NCBI GenBank assembly: GCA_024195265.1
Contig: JAJLRJ010000013.1
Span: 14,244,322-14,308,321, forward strand
DNA length: 64,000 nucleotides
Source of the DNA: Dendrophyllia cribrosa
Taxonomy: Eukaryota > Cnidaria > Anthozoa > Scleractinia > Dendrophylliidae
Reading direction: 5' to 3'
The position numbers were made by a program, and so were the translations under genes. Shown here one piece after another: positions 10,901 through 22,900 of the stretch (within the stretch, counting starts at the first letter, position 1; every line of letters begins with the position of its first letter). Below the pieces are notes generated by a model, which did no database searches, was not told the origin of the DNA, and worked only from the letters and a program-made list of their open reading frames with translations.

Positions 10901-13900
10901 CCTTTTAAAACACAGCTGCTATTGTTTTTAGGGCAAGGGTCCATTGTTGTGTTATTTGTTCTATTGTTCTCTCGAATGGTATCGAACCAATGGTGTGAGA
11001 CCTTACGACAGCTGCTGCATCGCCCCTCTCTCTCACTGCTCACTCTCTTAACACTCACTCTCTCACTGTTCACTCTCTCACTGCTCACTCTCTCACTGCT
11101 CATTCTCTCACTGCTCACTCACACACTGCTCACTCTCTCACTGCTCACTCTCTCACTGCTCACTCTCTCACTGTTCACTCTCTCACTGCTCACTCTCTTA
11201 ACACACTCTCTCACTGTTCACTCTCTCACTGCTCACTCTCTCACTGCTCACTCTCTCACTGCTCACTCTCTCACTGCTCACTCTCTCACTGCTCACTCTC
11301 TCAATGCTCACTCTCTCACTGTTCACTCTCACACTGCTCAGTCTTTCACTGCGCACTCTCACACGGTAGTGTCGCAGCTCTCAGAAACCTATTTTCATTG
11401 GCCTTTTAAAACACAGCTGCTATTGTTTTTAGGGCAAGGGTCCATTGTTGTGTTGTTTGTTCTATTGTTCTCTCGAATGGCATCGAACCAATGGTGTGAG
11501 ACCTTACGACAGCTGCTGCATCGCCCCTCTCTCACTGCTCACTCTCTTAACACTCACTCTCTCACTGTTCACTCTCTCACTGCTCACTCTCTCACTGCTC
11601 ATTCTCTCACTGCTCACTCACACACTGCTCACTCTCTCACTGCTCACTCTCTCACTGCTCACTCTCTCACTGCTCACTCTCTCACTGCTCACTCTCTCAC
11701 TGCCCACTCTCTCACTGCTCACTCTCTCACTGTTCACTCTCTCACTGCTCACTCTCTCACTGCTCACTCTCCTAACACACTCTCTCACTGTTCACTCTCT
11801 CACTGCTCACTCTCTCACTGCTCACTCTCTCACTGCTCACTCACACACTGCTCACTCTCACACTGCTCACTCTCTCACTGCTCACTCTCTCACTGCTCAC
11901 TCTCTCACTGCTCACTCTCTCACTGCCCACTCTCTCACTGCTCACTCTCTCACTGTTCACTCTCTCACTGCTCACTCTCTCACGCTCACTCTCCTAACAC
12001 ACTCTCTCACTGTTCACTCTCTCACTGCTCACTCTCTCACTGCTCACTCTCTCACTGCTCACTCACACACTGCTCACTCTCACACTGCTCTCACTCACAC
12101 TGCTCACTCTCTCACTGCTCACTCTCTCACTGCTCACTCTCTCACTGCTCACTCTCTCACTGTTCACTCTCACACTGTTCACTCTCTTACTGCTCACTCT
12201 CTCACTGCTCACTCTCTCACTGCTCACTCTCTCACTGTTCGCTCTCACACTGTTCACTCTCTTACTGCTCACTCTCTCACTGCTCACTCACTGCTCTCTC
12301 ACTGCTCACTCACACACTGCTCACTCTCTCACTGCTCACTCTCTCACTGCTCACTCTCTCACTGCTCACTCTCTCACTGCTCACTCTCGCACTGCTCACT
12401 CTCTCACTGCTCACTCTCGCACTGCTCACTCTCTCACTGCTCACTCTCTCACTGCTCACTCTCTCACTGCTCACTCTCTCACTGCTCACTCTCTCACTGC
12501 TCACTCTCACACTGCTCACTCTCTCACTGCTCTCTCACTACTCACTTTCTCACTGTTCACTCTCTCACTGCTCACTCTCACTGCTCACTCTCTCACTGCT
12601 CACTCTCACACTGCTCACTCTCTCACTGCTCTCTCACTGCTCACTATCTCACTGTTCACTCTTTCACTGCTCACTCTCTCACTGCTCACTCTCTCACTGC
12701 TCTCTCACTGCTCACTCTCTTACTGCTCACTCTCTCACTGCTTACACTCTCACTGCTCACTCTCTCACTGCTCACTCTCTCACTGCTCACTCGCACTGCT
12801 CACTCTCTCACTGCTCACTCTCACACTGCTCACTCTCTCACTGCTCACTCTCTCACTGCTCACTCTCTCACTGCTCACTCTCTTACTGCTCACTCTCTCA
12901 CTGCTCACACTCACTGCTCACTCTCTCTCTGCTCACTCTCGCACTGCTCACTCTCTCACTGCTCACTCTCACACTGCTCACTCTCTCACTGCTCACTCTC
13001 TCACTGCTCACTCTCTCACTGCTCACCCTCTCACTGCTCACTCTCTCACTGCTTACTCTCTCACTGCTCACTCTCTTACTGCTCACTCTCACACTGCTCA
13101 CTCTCTCACTGCTCACTCTCTCACTGCTTACTCTCTCACTGCTCACTCTCGCACTGCTCACTCTCTCACTTGTCACTCTCTCACTGCTCACTCTCACACT
13201 GCTCACTCTCTCACTGTTCACTCTCTCACTGCTCACTCTCTCACTGCTCACTCTCACACTGCTTTTCTTCGTGTTTTCCAGGTACTCCGTGTTCTGTAGT
13301 TGTAGAAACACGTTTGGAATTCTAGGATTTTCTGTCACTGTTCAAACGCAAGCAGGAAAATTCAGGTATTTGTTATCTTAAGCTCTCCATTGCTCAGTTG
13401 GAGGCTACTTTTATAAGTACTATTATCTGTAATTTTCCTGTTTTAGTTTATGTTTGTAAGAAGAAAAATATCTTTTGTTCAGTATGAGTGAAATAAAATT
13501 GAATTGAATTGAAAGTTTGCGGGACAGGATTGGAGGTTTGTAACGTGATGCGAGCTTGAGTAGTGATCGCGGCGTTCGTTGCTCGTGGATGCAACAAAAC
13601 ATATTTTCTCGCACGTCACGTTCAGTTCCCACTTTCTAAGCAAACCGCATTTCCTGCAACTTGTTATTGCATGCTATTGCATGTTAATGCATGGTAGCCG
13701 CATCTAAAACAACTTGTATTGAGTCGATTCTTTTTATGTGGCGCTATACCTAGGTTTTTATAGTGTCTCGCCACTTCCAAATGTACATTTTAGCAGTATT
13801 TGACGTTAATTTACAGTGTGACTTTGATAACTTTAATTTTTAATGTGTTTTCCATTTTTAACAAAAATAATGGCTCTGACAAAGTGAATTCCGTCGGAGA

Positions 13901-16900
13901 CTCGAGTTACCAAATATTCAACTTGCACTCCGGTTACCTCAAAATCGTTTAATATTCCTTTACACAAAATACATATTTAATAATAAAAATAACTGAAACT
14001 AGACGACGTCTCGATGTCATCCTGGCATCATTTTCAAGTACAAGAATAAAAAATTGAACAGTTAATCAATCAGTCGTCAAGTTTCGCTTATTTTTATTTT
14101 TTTTCATGTTTACCCAAAACCACACCTGATTAAAATCACAAAATAAATACCGAAGTAACGTCCTCGGTCCGTACTCGAAACCTCTAGCAGCTACAAAATT
14201 TCTTAACACGGAATCTCCCTAGTCTCCCACGTCTCCCACGCAGCCGTTTTTTGTCTCGTCACGCAACGCTCCTCCCCACTAAATGACGAGACAAATAACG
14301 ACTGCGTGGGAGACTAGAATCTCCCTGCCGCAAATAACATAAGGTTACGTAACCGCCAAAGTCTCTCCGCTATGAATTAGATGAAGGATCTTTTATTTAG
14401 TGCGTTTCGTGTTCGTAGCAACCTTTCATTAAGGTTTTCATATCAATTCTCTTATCTAACTGGTGCTAAATGTTGTTATTAGTGCAGAACATGTGGACAG
14501 TCGAATCGAGGCATTTTTGGATGAGTTTGATGAAGTGTTAATGTCCATCACGAACGAAGACTTCAAAAGTCAGGTGAATGTTATCGTGTTAACCGTTTTT
14601 GAGCCAGGGACGTCAAACGGGAAATGAATGTTCTCTTTGTTGGCATGTTTTGTTGGTCCTCACCACTGGTAGGAAAGCTATGGTTTCAGTTCATCAAAAT
14701 TGTTTTCGTGACAAACGGTCAAGAATTCAAAATTGCTATTTTTTGTGGAATTTTGACTTTTTTAGTTAACCCATTGACACCTCAAACGCCCGTGACAAAA
14801 CCACGGTCCTTCTACCATTTGTGGCGTCATCGCTTTTTATGATAAAGATGTCTATCGTAATTAACTCACGCAAAACAAAGAAATCTTTCAAAAAGTGCCC
14901 AAATGAGAGAGATCTCGTGAATTAAGCCAGAGTTACACATGAAAAACCTATCAGATTTGACTGGAAAAATCGAAGGAAAATCTGGTCTTCCTACCACTTG
15001 CCACTTCTTGTTAAAAAAATTCACCTTTTTCAGCGTTTTCTGGGAAACGTTTTGCTACATAAATAAAGTCTAGTGAAGGGCCAACAACGACTGAGGGGAA
15101 AAAATATGAACGAAAAAGAATGGGGAGTAAAAGAAGAAAAAAAAAAGTCAAGCTTGTTATGCTTTTTCTCAAACTTTTGCTTTGTGTGCATGCCCGAAAC
15201 CAAAAGTCGATTTATTTGACCCAGAAAGGAAAGAAAGCTCATTTTTCATATCGCAAACAATGTTTTGGACAGTTTGCTTGCAATTTGCCTCCACAGCAGT
15301 CAGAAAACGGCATTAGTGGCTTCAAGCTACCATTTTGTGCGAAATTTCTCGGAGTCGCTTTCATCACTTTTGGCGATTTTTTCTTCCTTTTTTAAGATAA
15401 TAAAGCAAACTTAAAGCAAGCGCCTGGTCATTATCATGAAAACACGATATTTCAGCCGCGATAATACCCCTTTTGAAACTTCTTGCCGCCGTGATCTTAA
15501 CTTGATTCTCTGTATTGCATGTTTGAATGTGTGCAGGTGGATTCACTTATCGAGTTAAAAGAACACGAGGATCTCAGTTTAGCAGACGAAGCTGAAAGAA
15601 ACTGGACTGAAGTTATGGATCAGAATTACCTCTTTGACAGAAAACGCCGAGAGGTAAAATATAACGTGCCGTATTTTCTAGAATAAACGCCGGGCGTGTA
15701 CTAAGTGGATCAGTTGCTTTAAGCCAGGAAGCCTTATTCAAAAACAACGAAAAGGTGAAGTAAGGCACTGCAATTGATATATAGCTGTAAAGTTCTTTGT
15801 GGTCTGAATAAACATTCCCAAGCTGAGGGGCATTTCCCCTCTCCCCGGATGGAATTTCGATCGCGGGGTTACCCCCAGAATTTTATTAGGGCCTGCCAAC
15901 GGCTCGCTGATACCCATTTGTGCACCTAGTAGGTAGAGTCACAATATAGAGTTAGATTTCTTGGCTAAAGAAACAAAACACCAGGCCCCAGTTGTTCAAA
16001 AGGTGGATAGCGCTATCTATCGGATAAATCACTATCCAGTGGATAACACAATTGGTTTTGCTAATGCCTATAAACTGGATAGTGATTTATCCAGTGGATA
16101 GCGCTATCCACCTTTTGAACAACCGGGGCCTGCCCTTGTGTGGTTTGTTTTCCTCTCAGGTTGACAGCTTAAAGAAACTAACCAAGGAAGATATCCATCA
16201 GTGGTTTGTGTTGCACAGGAAAAATGGTCATAAATACAAGAAGCTAAGTGTTCAGGTAAACAGATTTTGTTTTCTACATTAGTGGACATTGTTCCTATAA
16301 ATCATAACTTAATTAAAGATTGGGGTTGCAAGAACTGCTATTTATGCACTATAGTAACTATAATCAGCTAGATGTAATATGTAGCCTGTTCCAGGCGTTC
16401 AGATAGTGGGAAAAGCGCGAATTAATAGTTGGGGAAGGCGCGGAGAAAAGCGAGCGAAAAAATGAGGGGAGACGAGGGTCGCTTCCTCTCCCCTTTTTTT
16501 TTTTTCGCTCGCTTTTCTTCGCGCCTTCACCAACTATTCGCGCTTTCCCCACTATCTGAACGCCTGGAACAGGCTATGTAATATGTGATTAATGTATGTT
16601 TTTAACTAGAGTTTTATTTTGAGTTTTATTTAATTTAGAATATATGTTTCAACTTCTGCAAAAATTTTAATGTTTATCTTATGTTTTAATCAGTGTCACC
16701 AATTTGTGTGTAAAACGCTAGAACGAATGACACTTAAATTAAGTTTACTACTGCTACTACTATTTTACTTCTACGCTGAATAAAGAAGCAAATAAACCAT
16801 ATTCGCTTGGAGAATAAGGCCTGCTCCAAGTACCAGGCAAACGCTTTAATAATCTTTGCCAAGACTTAATTAAGCAATTAGCTTATCTGAGTTAAAGACA

Positions 16901-19900
16901 TAAACGAAATAAACAATCAACATCTAACAGACTAATTTACGAGCTGTGTCAGGGAGGCCGGGAAAAACCCACATAACCCTCTTGGGGAACGGGAAACCTG
17001 GGTGGAGACCAAGACACAAACTCGGGCCCTCCACTGGCCAAAAAGACCTAGATAAGCATACTTATAGTTACTTCTAACATTCCAGCCTGCGAACGTTGTA
17101 CATAGCGCCTTCCTGCGTGTCTATCTACCAATTCAGGGTCACTCAGTTTACAGCTATAAAGTAATCGTTAACATCACAAACAAATGGAGACAAATACTTC
17201 CTGAATTCGGCACGAATGGTTGAATAACTGATACCAAGGGACTTATGATAACAAGAACCCTTCTTTCCTTACAATTCTACGCAAAATCGGAAACTGAAAA
17301 GAATCCTTAGAGTACGGTAATAAATCAATAATTGTCTCAGTGATAGCCACTGCTGCACATGAAATCTTCCGAGACCTAGCAATTACAGAAGTGTGGCCTT
17401 TACGAAATTGATCGTCCTTCCTTGCGGAACAAAAACTGACATTCCAATATCAGAAATTAATATATCCTAAACCTTGATATCCAGTAATTCGGAAATACGA
17501 AAAAGCCCCGCATAGCCAACTAATAATACAAACAAAAGGCGAATTTCTGCGAGAGATGCGGAAACAGCGCTACTGCCTGAGCTATTCTTACAACAGTCTC
17601 TAAATCCCTTCGGATTGGACTTGTCTTGACAATTTCCTCTTAGCTCATTCAGCGGCTGCAACGACTGTCGGATGAATGGTCGGCGATTCCAATCCAGCTA
17701 GCTTGTGGCCCCATCAAATACAATACAACGCAGAATCAATGGCGCTACCATCATTCTTCAAGGCACCTTCGGTCAGCTCCAAATGGCACAATGCCACATG
17801 CAATGGCCCGGCAGGGATATAAGGTACTCCATGTTTAGACTGTGCACAACGGCGCCAACGACTCCAGCCGTAATAGTATTTAGATACATTGTTTGGAGCA
17901 TTTGAAGCAAGAACCTAGTCCAAAACCTGCTGCACTCGCAAGGACAGATTAGGATCGGTCAGACTGTGAGCCATCTCCCAACGACTGATATCTAGAAGAC
18001 AAACAACAAATTAGCCCCCAGCTAAACAAATTGAATATAGGCAACAGACAAAATGAAACCATACTGATAGCAGCTGAGTAAAATGACACCAGCTGGGTAA
18101 AAAATTACGACGCTTTGCCCTAAATGGAAGGAATAAAGGGAAACCGAACTAAACACCTCCATCAAAAAGGGAGGTATAAACGCTCGTCAAACCCGACTCT
18201 ACGACATAAATGGAAGAATGATATAACCACCGACAAATGAGACTCTGAATCTCAATGAGAGCAGCAACACACTCGCCAAACTGATACCTCAACCTAAATG
18301 GGAGGTACGAACGCATACTAAACTAGACCCTCGACCTAAATGGAAGGTATAAACGCCCTTAACTAGGCTCTGGATCTCAATGAGAGTAGCAAACGCTCGC
18401 CAAATTGATACATCGACCTAAATCAGGGAGGTATTAACGCACACTAAACTTGACCCTCGACCTTAATGGGAGGTATAAACGCCCTTAACTAGGCTCTGGA
18501 TCTCAATGAGAGTAGCAAACGCTCGCCAAATTGATACATCGACCCAAATCAGGGAGATATTAAAGCACATTAAACTTAACCTCGACCTAAATGGGAGGTA
18601 TGAACGCATACTAAACTTGACTCTCGACATAAATGGGAGGTATAAACGCCCTTATCTCAATGAGAGTAGCAAACGCTCGCCAAATTGATACATCGACCTA
18701 AATCAGGGAGGTATTAACGCACACTAAACTTAACCTCGACCTAAATGGGAGGGATAAACGCCCTTAACTAGGCTCTGGATCTCAATGAGAGTAGCAAACG
18801 CTAGCCAAATTGATACATCGACCTAAATCAGGGAGGTATTAACGTACACTAAACTTAACCTCGACCTAAATGGGAGGTATGAACGCACCCTAAACTTAAC
18901 CTCAACCTAAATGGGAGGTATGAACACACTGACAAAACTTAAGCCTCAACCTAAATGGGAGGTAGAAAACGTGAACAACTAACCAAAAAACAAAATCAAA
19001 AAATGAAGAGTGTATCAGCGAAAATCAATGCGCAACACAAAGGACGGACATCTAACAAATACTGAAGGTCTTCTACGATAAACCACTTGCTGACCAGGGC
19101 CCTCAATTAGTAAATCCGGTAGTCTGGGGAGTGCCACGAACTCCTTGACAAAGGAGTGTAGTATTCTTTATTGCACACACGAGTTCTACTTATGTATTCT
19201 CGTTAGACTCTCTCTCCCAGTCCGGTTCCATGTGCTCGGTTTATATACAAGCTATACACATCACGTGACTATACATCCAAATATGGTAGGACATTACATC
19301 CCTCCCCATCTTGGTAGAAACAACATTAACTACAAACCCAAAATAAACTAAACTGAAAACAAAACAACATGTATAATGGCCAATGTTCAGTGTTCAATAC
19401 TGTTCGATGTTCAATGTCCAGTGTTCTTGTGCATTCAATGTCCAGGGTTCTTACGTACAAATATAGTCCTTAAATCGTGCAGGTTTACGCCGTTCCCTTC
19501 TTGGGTATCTCGTTTCAACTGTAGCACTCGATGAATGAGGTGATAAAGGGGTTTCCAGCACAGCGCTAGTAGGTTGTGGTGATGAATGGATAACCGCATC
19601 CGGTGTTCGATGATCAGTTTTATCACAAGGGATGACTGCGTCTGGTGTTTGGTCAACCGTATCACAAGGCACTTGTAGGTCGACTGATGGTCGTCTCGCA
19701 ACGACAGTTGAATCACCATGTTCCTCAACCAGTGTCATTTCCTTCGGTGAAGGTGTGCAACTTTTGAAGTCCTTTGTATTTCTAGTGACCATTCTTCCAT
19801 CCGTGACCCTTTCAGCTGTGACCATACTTCCCTTCTTCTGAAACACCGTATAGGGGGTAACCTCGAATGGTGTACTGAGCTTGTTTCTTTTCTCTTGACG

Positions 19901-22900
19901 CAACAACACCGTGTCACCCCTTTGGATTGGGGACGTTTTAGCATTAGCCTTCTTGTCTGCATACGCCTTTGTCTTCCGCTTCGCCTCGGCTTCTCTCAAA
20001 CGCATATCAAGATCTTCCTCAACGCTGAAGCTGAATCTAGGAACCTTGCCACGCATTTCTCTACCGCCAAAGAGTTGAGAATATGGGCTCCTACCAGTCA
20101 CCGTGTGATCCGTTGACCGGTACACCCGTAGAAATGAAGGCAGTGACATCTTCCAGTTGCTTCCTTCCGCTGTCGTGGCAGTGATGAACTTCTGTAGGGT
20201 CTTCACAAATCTCTCTACCTCTCCATTTGCCCTGGGGTGCAGTGGTGTAATCTTCCGATGTCTAAATCCCTGTGCTTTTGCATATTCAGCAAACTCTCTT
20301 CCTTGAAAGGGTGGACCGTTGTCTGTCTTGCACTCTTCCGGTATTCCAAACATAGAGAATATTTTGTCAAGTCTTGGAAGTACAGCAGCAGCTGAAGTGG
20401 TGCTCACTATTTCTACTACCGGATAACGTGAATAATCATCAACCACTATCAGACAATATTCTCCGGAGGGGTAGGGTCCACTGAAATCAACAGAAACCTT
20501 CTGCCAGGGCCTTTCTGGTAACTCAGTCATCTGAAGAGGTTCTGTGTGCTTCTGCTGAGTTGCTGCTTGGCAGGGCAAACAGCTACGGACAACATCTTCT
20601 ATCATACGGTCCATCGTAGGGAACCAAACGGATGAACGGAGCAACTGCTTCGTCTTTACTATTCCTTGGTGACCTTCATGACTGATGTTGATCACCTTGC
20701 GCTGCAGAGCCTTAGGCACGACGATTCTTGACCCTCTGAGGAGGATTCCATTTGCAACAGACAGCTCTGAACGAACGAATTTGTATGGCTTCAAATCATC
20801 TCGATTGTATCTCGACTCTCCTTGGCCATTCTGCACTATGTCTATCACTACTGTCAGAGTAGGGTCATTCCTTGTAGCCTCTCTAACTTCCTCCACCAAC
20901 AATGCTTCTGGTACATGTTTTCTGATGATGGAATTCACGACTTTCTCTGTCTGCTTTTGCTCTTGATAATCAGCAGCATTCTCTGGTACACGTAATGGGT
21001 GTCTGGACATATAATCTGCAGGGTTTCCTTTTCCTGGCCTGTACTCAACTACGAAGTCGAACTCTTGCAGGTACATACTCCATCTCTCTATTCTGATTGG
21101 TGGTTTACTGCTTGAGCTGTTAAAGATGGCTTCTAAAGGCTTGTGGTCAGTCACAACCTTAAATCGTGCTCCAGCCAAGTACATGCGTAGCCGCTCACAC
21201 GCCCAGCGAATACCCAATGCTTCTCGTTCTGTTTGGCTGTATCTCTGTTCGACAGGACTAAGTGATCTGCTGATGTATGTGACAGGCTTAAACCCATCCC
21301 CCTTCTTCTGGGTCAGCATAGCACCAATGCCCACTGGACTTGCATCCACAATCACCTCCGTTTCTGCGTCCTGCGAATAGTAAGCCAAAGTAGCATTCTC
21401 GAGCAATGAATTCTTAAGCCTTGTAAACGCTTGTTGCTCACTCTCTGTCCAGCACCATTTTACATCTGCTCGTGTTAACTCTCTGAGTGGAGCAGCCAAT
21501 GTTGAGAAATTCTTGATAAATCTTGCTGAATAATTAGCCATTCCCAAGAATGATCGTACTTCTTCTGCATTGGTTGGCCTTTCAGCTTCTTTCAGCGCTT
21601 GAACCTTTGCAGGGTCTGGTGACACTCCCTGAGCCGACAAAACATAACCGAAGAACTCGATTTCCGGTTGGTCAAACAAACATTTTGCACGGTTCAGAGT
21701 TAAGCCATTCGCCTTCAACTTCTCGAGAGTGTCTCTGAGAGCCTGGTCATGAAGCTCTGAAGTTTTCCCATACACAATGATGTCATCTGTGATGTTCCTC
21801 GCCCCTTGTACACCGGCAATCGTCTTCTTAATTTCCTCATGGAACACCTCTTGCGCAATGACAGTTCCAAAATTGAGTCGTGTATATCGTTTTAACCCCC
21901 ATGGTGTGGAGAATGTAGTCAAGTGTCTGGATCCGACATCCAGTTGCAGCTGATGATAGCCGTGGTTAAGGTCCAGTTTGGAGAATCTGACTGCACCATT
22001 TAGCTCCTGAACGATGTCTTCCACGGTAGGAAATTCTCTTTTCTCGCGTTTCATGGCTTCATTTGGCTTTCGCATATCCACGCATATTCGTATCTCACCA
22101 GGGGCTTTCTTGGGGTGTATAACAAGCGGAGATATCCAAGTTGTCGGTTCATTATCTGGCACTGGCTCTACTACTCCTGCATCTTCTAGTTTCTGGAGTT
22201 CTTCTTTCAACTTGTCATGGTAATGATAAGGAATCCTACGGTTTACCTGAGCAACCGGCGTAACCGACTCATCCACGCGGATCTTGACGTTGGCATGCTT
22301 ATGCTTTCCAATGCCATGAAACAAGCAATCGTATTCTGAAACGATGTCAGCGACAGCAGGTCTTAACGTTTTTCCTTCCTTCTCAACGCTGTTTACAATC
22401 TTCAAGACTCCCAGCTCCATAGCAGTGTCGCATCCGAGCAACATTTCACCGTCCGTCTTCCCTTTCACGACAATGAAAGCAGCAGGAACCACTTTGTTAT
22501 TGGTCTCAATCATAGCGTTGAATTTCCCGGCAACGGGTATCGGAGCTTCGCTGGCATATCCATAAAGCTTGACTTTGGACTTCTCTAACCGGAGTTTTCT
22601 CTCAGACTTTTCTTGAATCCTTTGAAACCTCTCCTCGTCAATTACATTAGCACTCGCTCCGGAGTCGATTGCCATTTGAACCTTCACGCCATTTAAAAGA
22701 AATTTTACGGTGGTTTTCTTTCCAACATCGGTACGCATCCATCCAACCGAAATTTTCTTCACGTATTCATCATCTGACTCGTCTTCGTCAGTTGAGTCAT
22801 CGATTTGATTAATTTTCTTCTCAGAATTTCTGTCGCTTCGACAGGCGCGTGCGAAGTGATTCTTCTTCCCACATTTGTTACACGTCTTTCCAAAAGCCGG

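Larger units (their letters stand above)
10534..13262 (+). repeat. 15-bp minisatellite, TCACTGCTCACTCTC unit
   Basis: About 2.7 kb of a 15-bp unit with point variants (GTTCACT, TCAATG, CACACTG, TTACTG) and occasional 5- to 10-bp slips, interrupted twice by MITE family A. Because 15 is a multiple of three and the unit has no stop codon, long open frames cross it on both strands; the longest, at 10424-13381, also reads through the real exon at 13282. I do not regard any of these as genes. The array lies in a nardilysin intron and stops 20 bases before its acceptor. Confidence 0.95.
8569..13281. other. NRDC: nardilysin intron with LINE tail, MITE and minisatellite
   Basis: A 4.7-kb intron. Its right half (10534-13262) is a 15-bp minisatellite; its left half holds a LINE-like tail at 9274-9420 and a MITE at 9780-9926. 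Positions 9930-10530 show no recognisable feature. Confidence 0.7.

Noticed and set aside
10424..13381. A 985-codon open frame rich in Ala-His-Ser-Leu-Thr repeats
   Set aside because: It is a reading of the 15-bp stop-free minisatellite and crosses a real nardilysin splice acceptor and exon. All frames on both strands are equally open.
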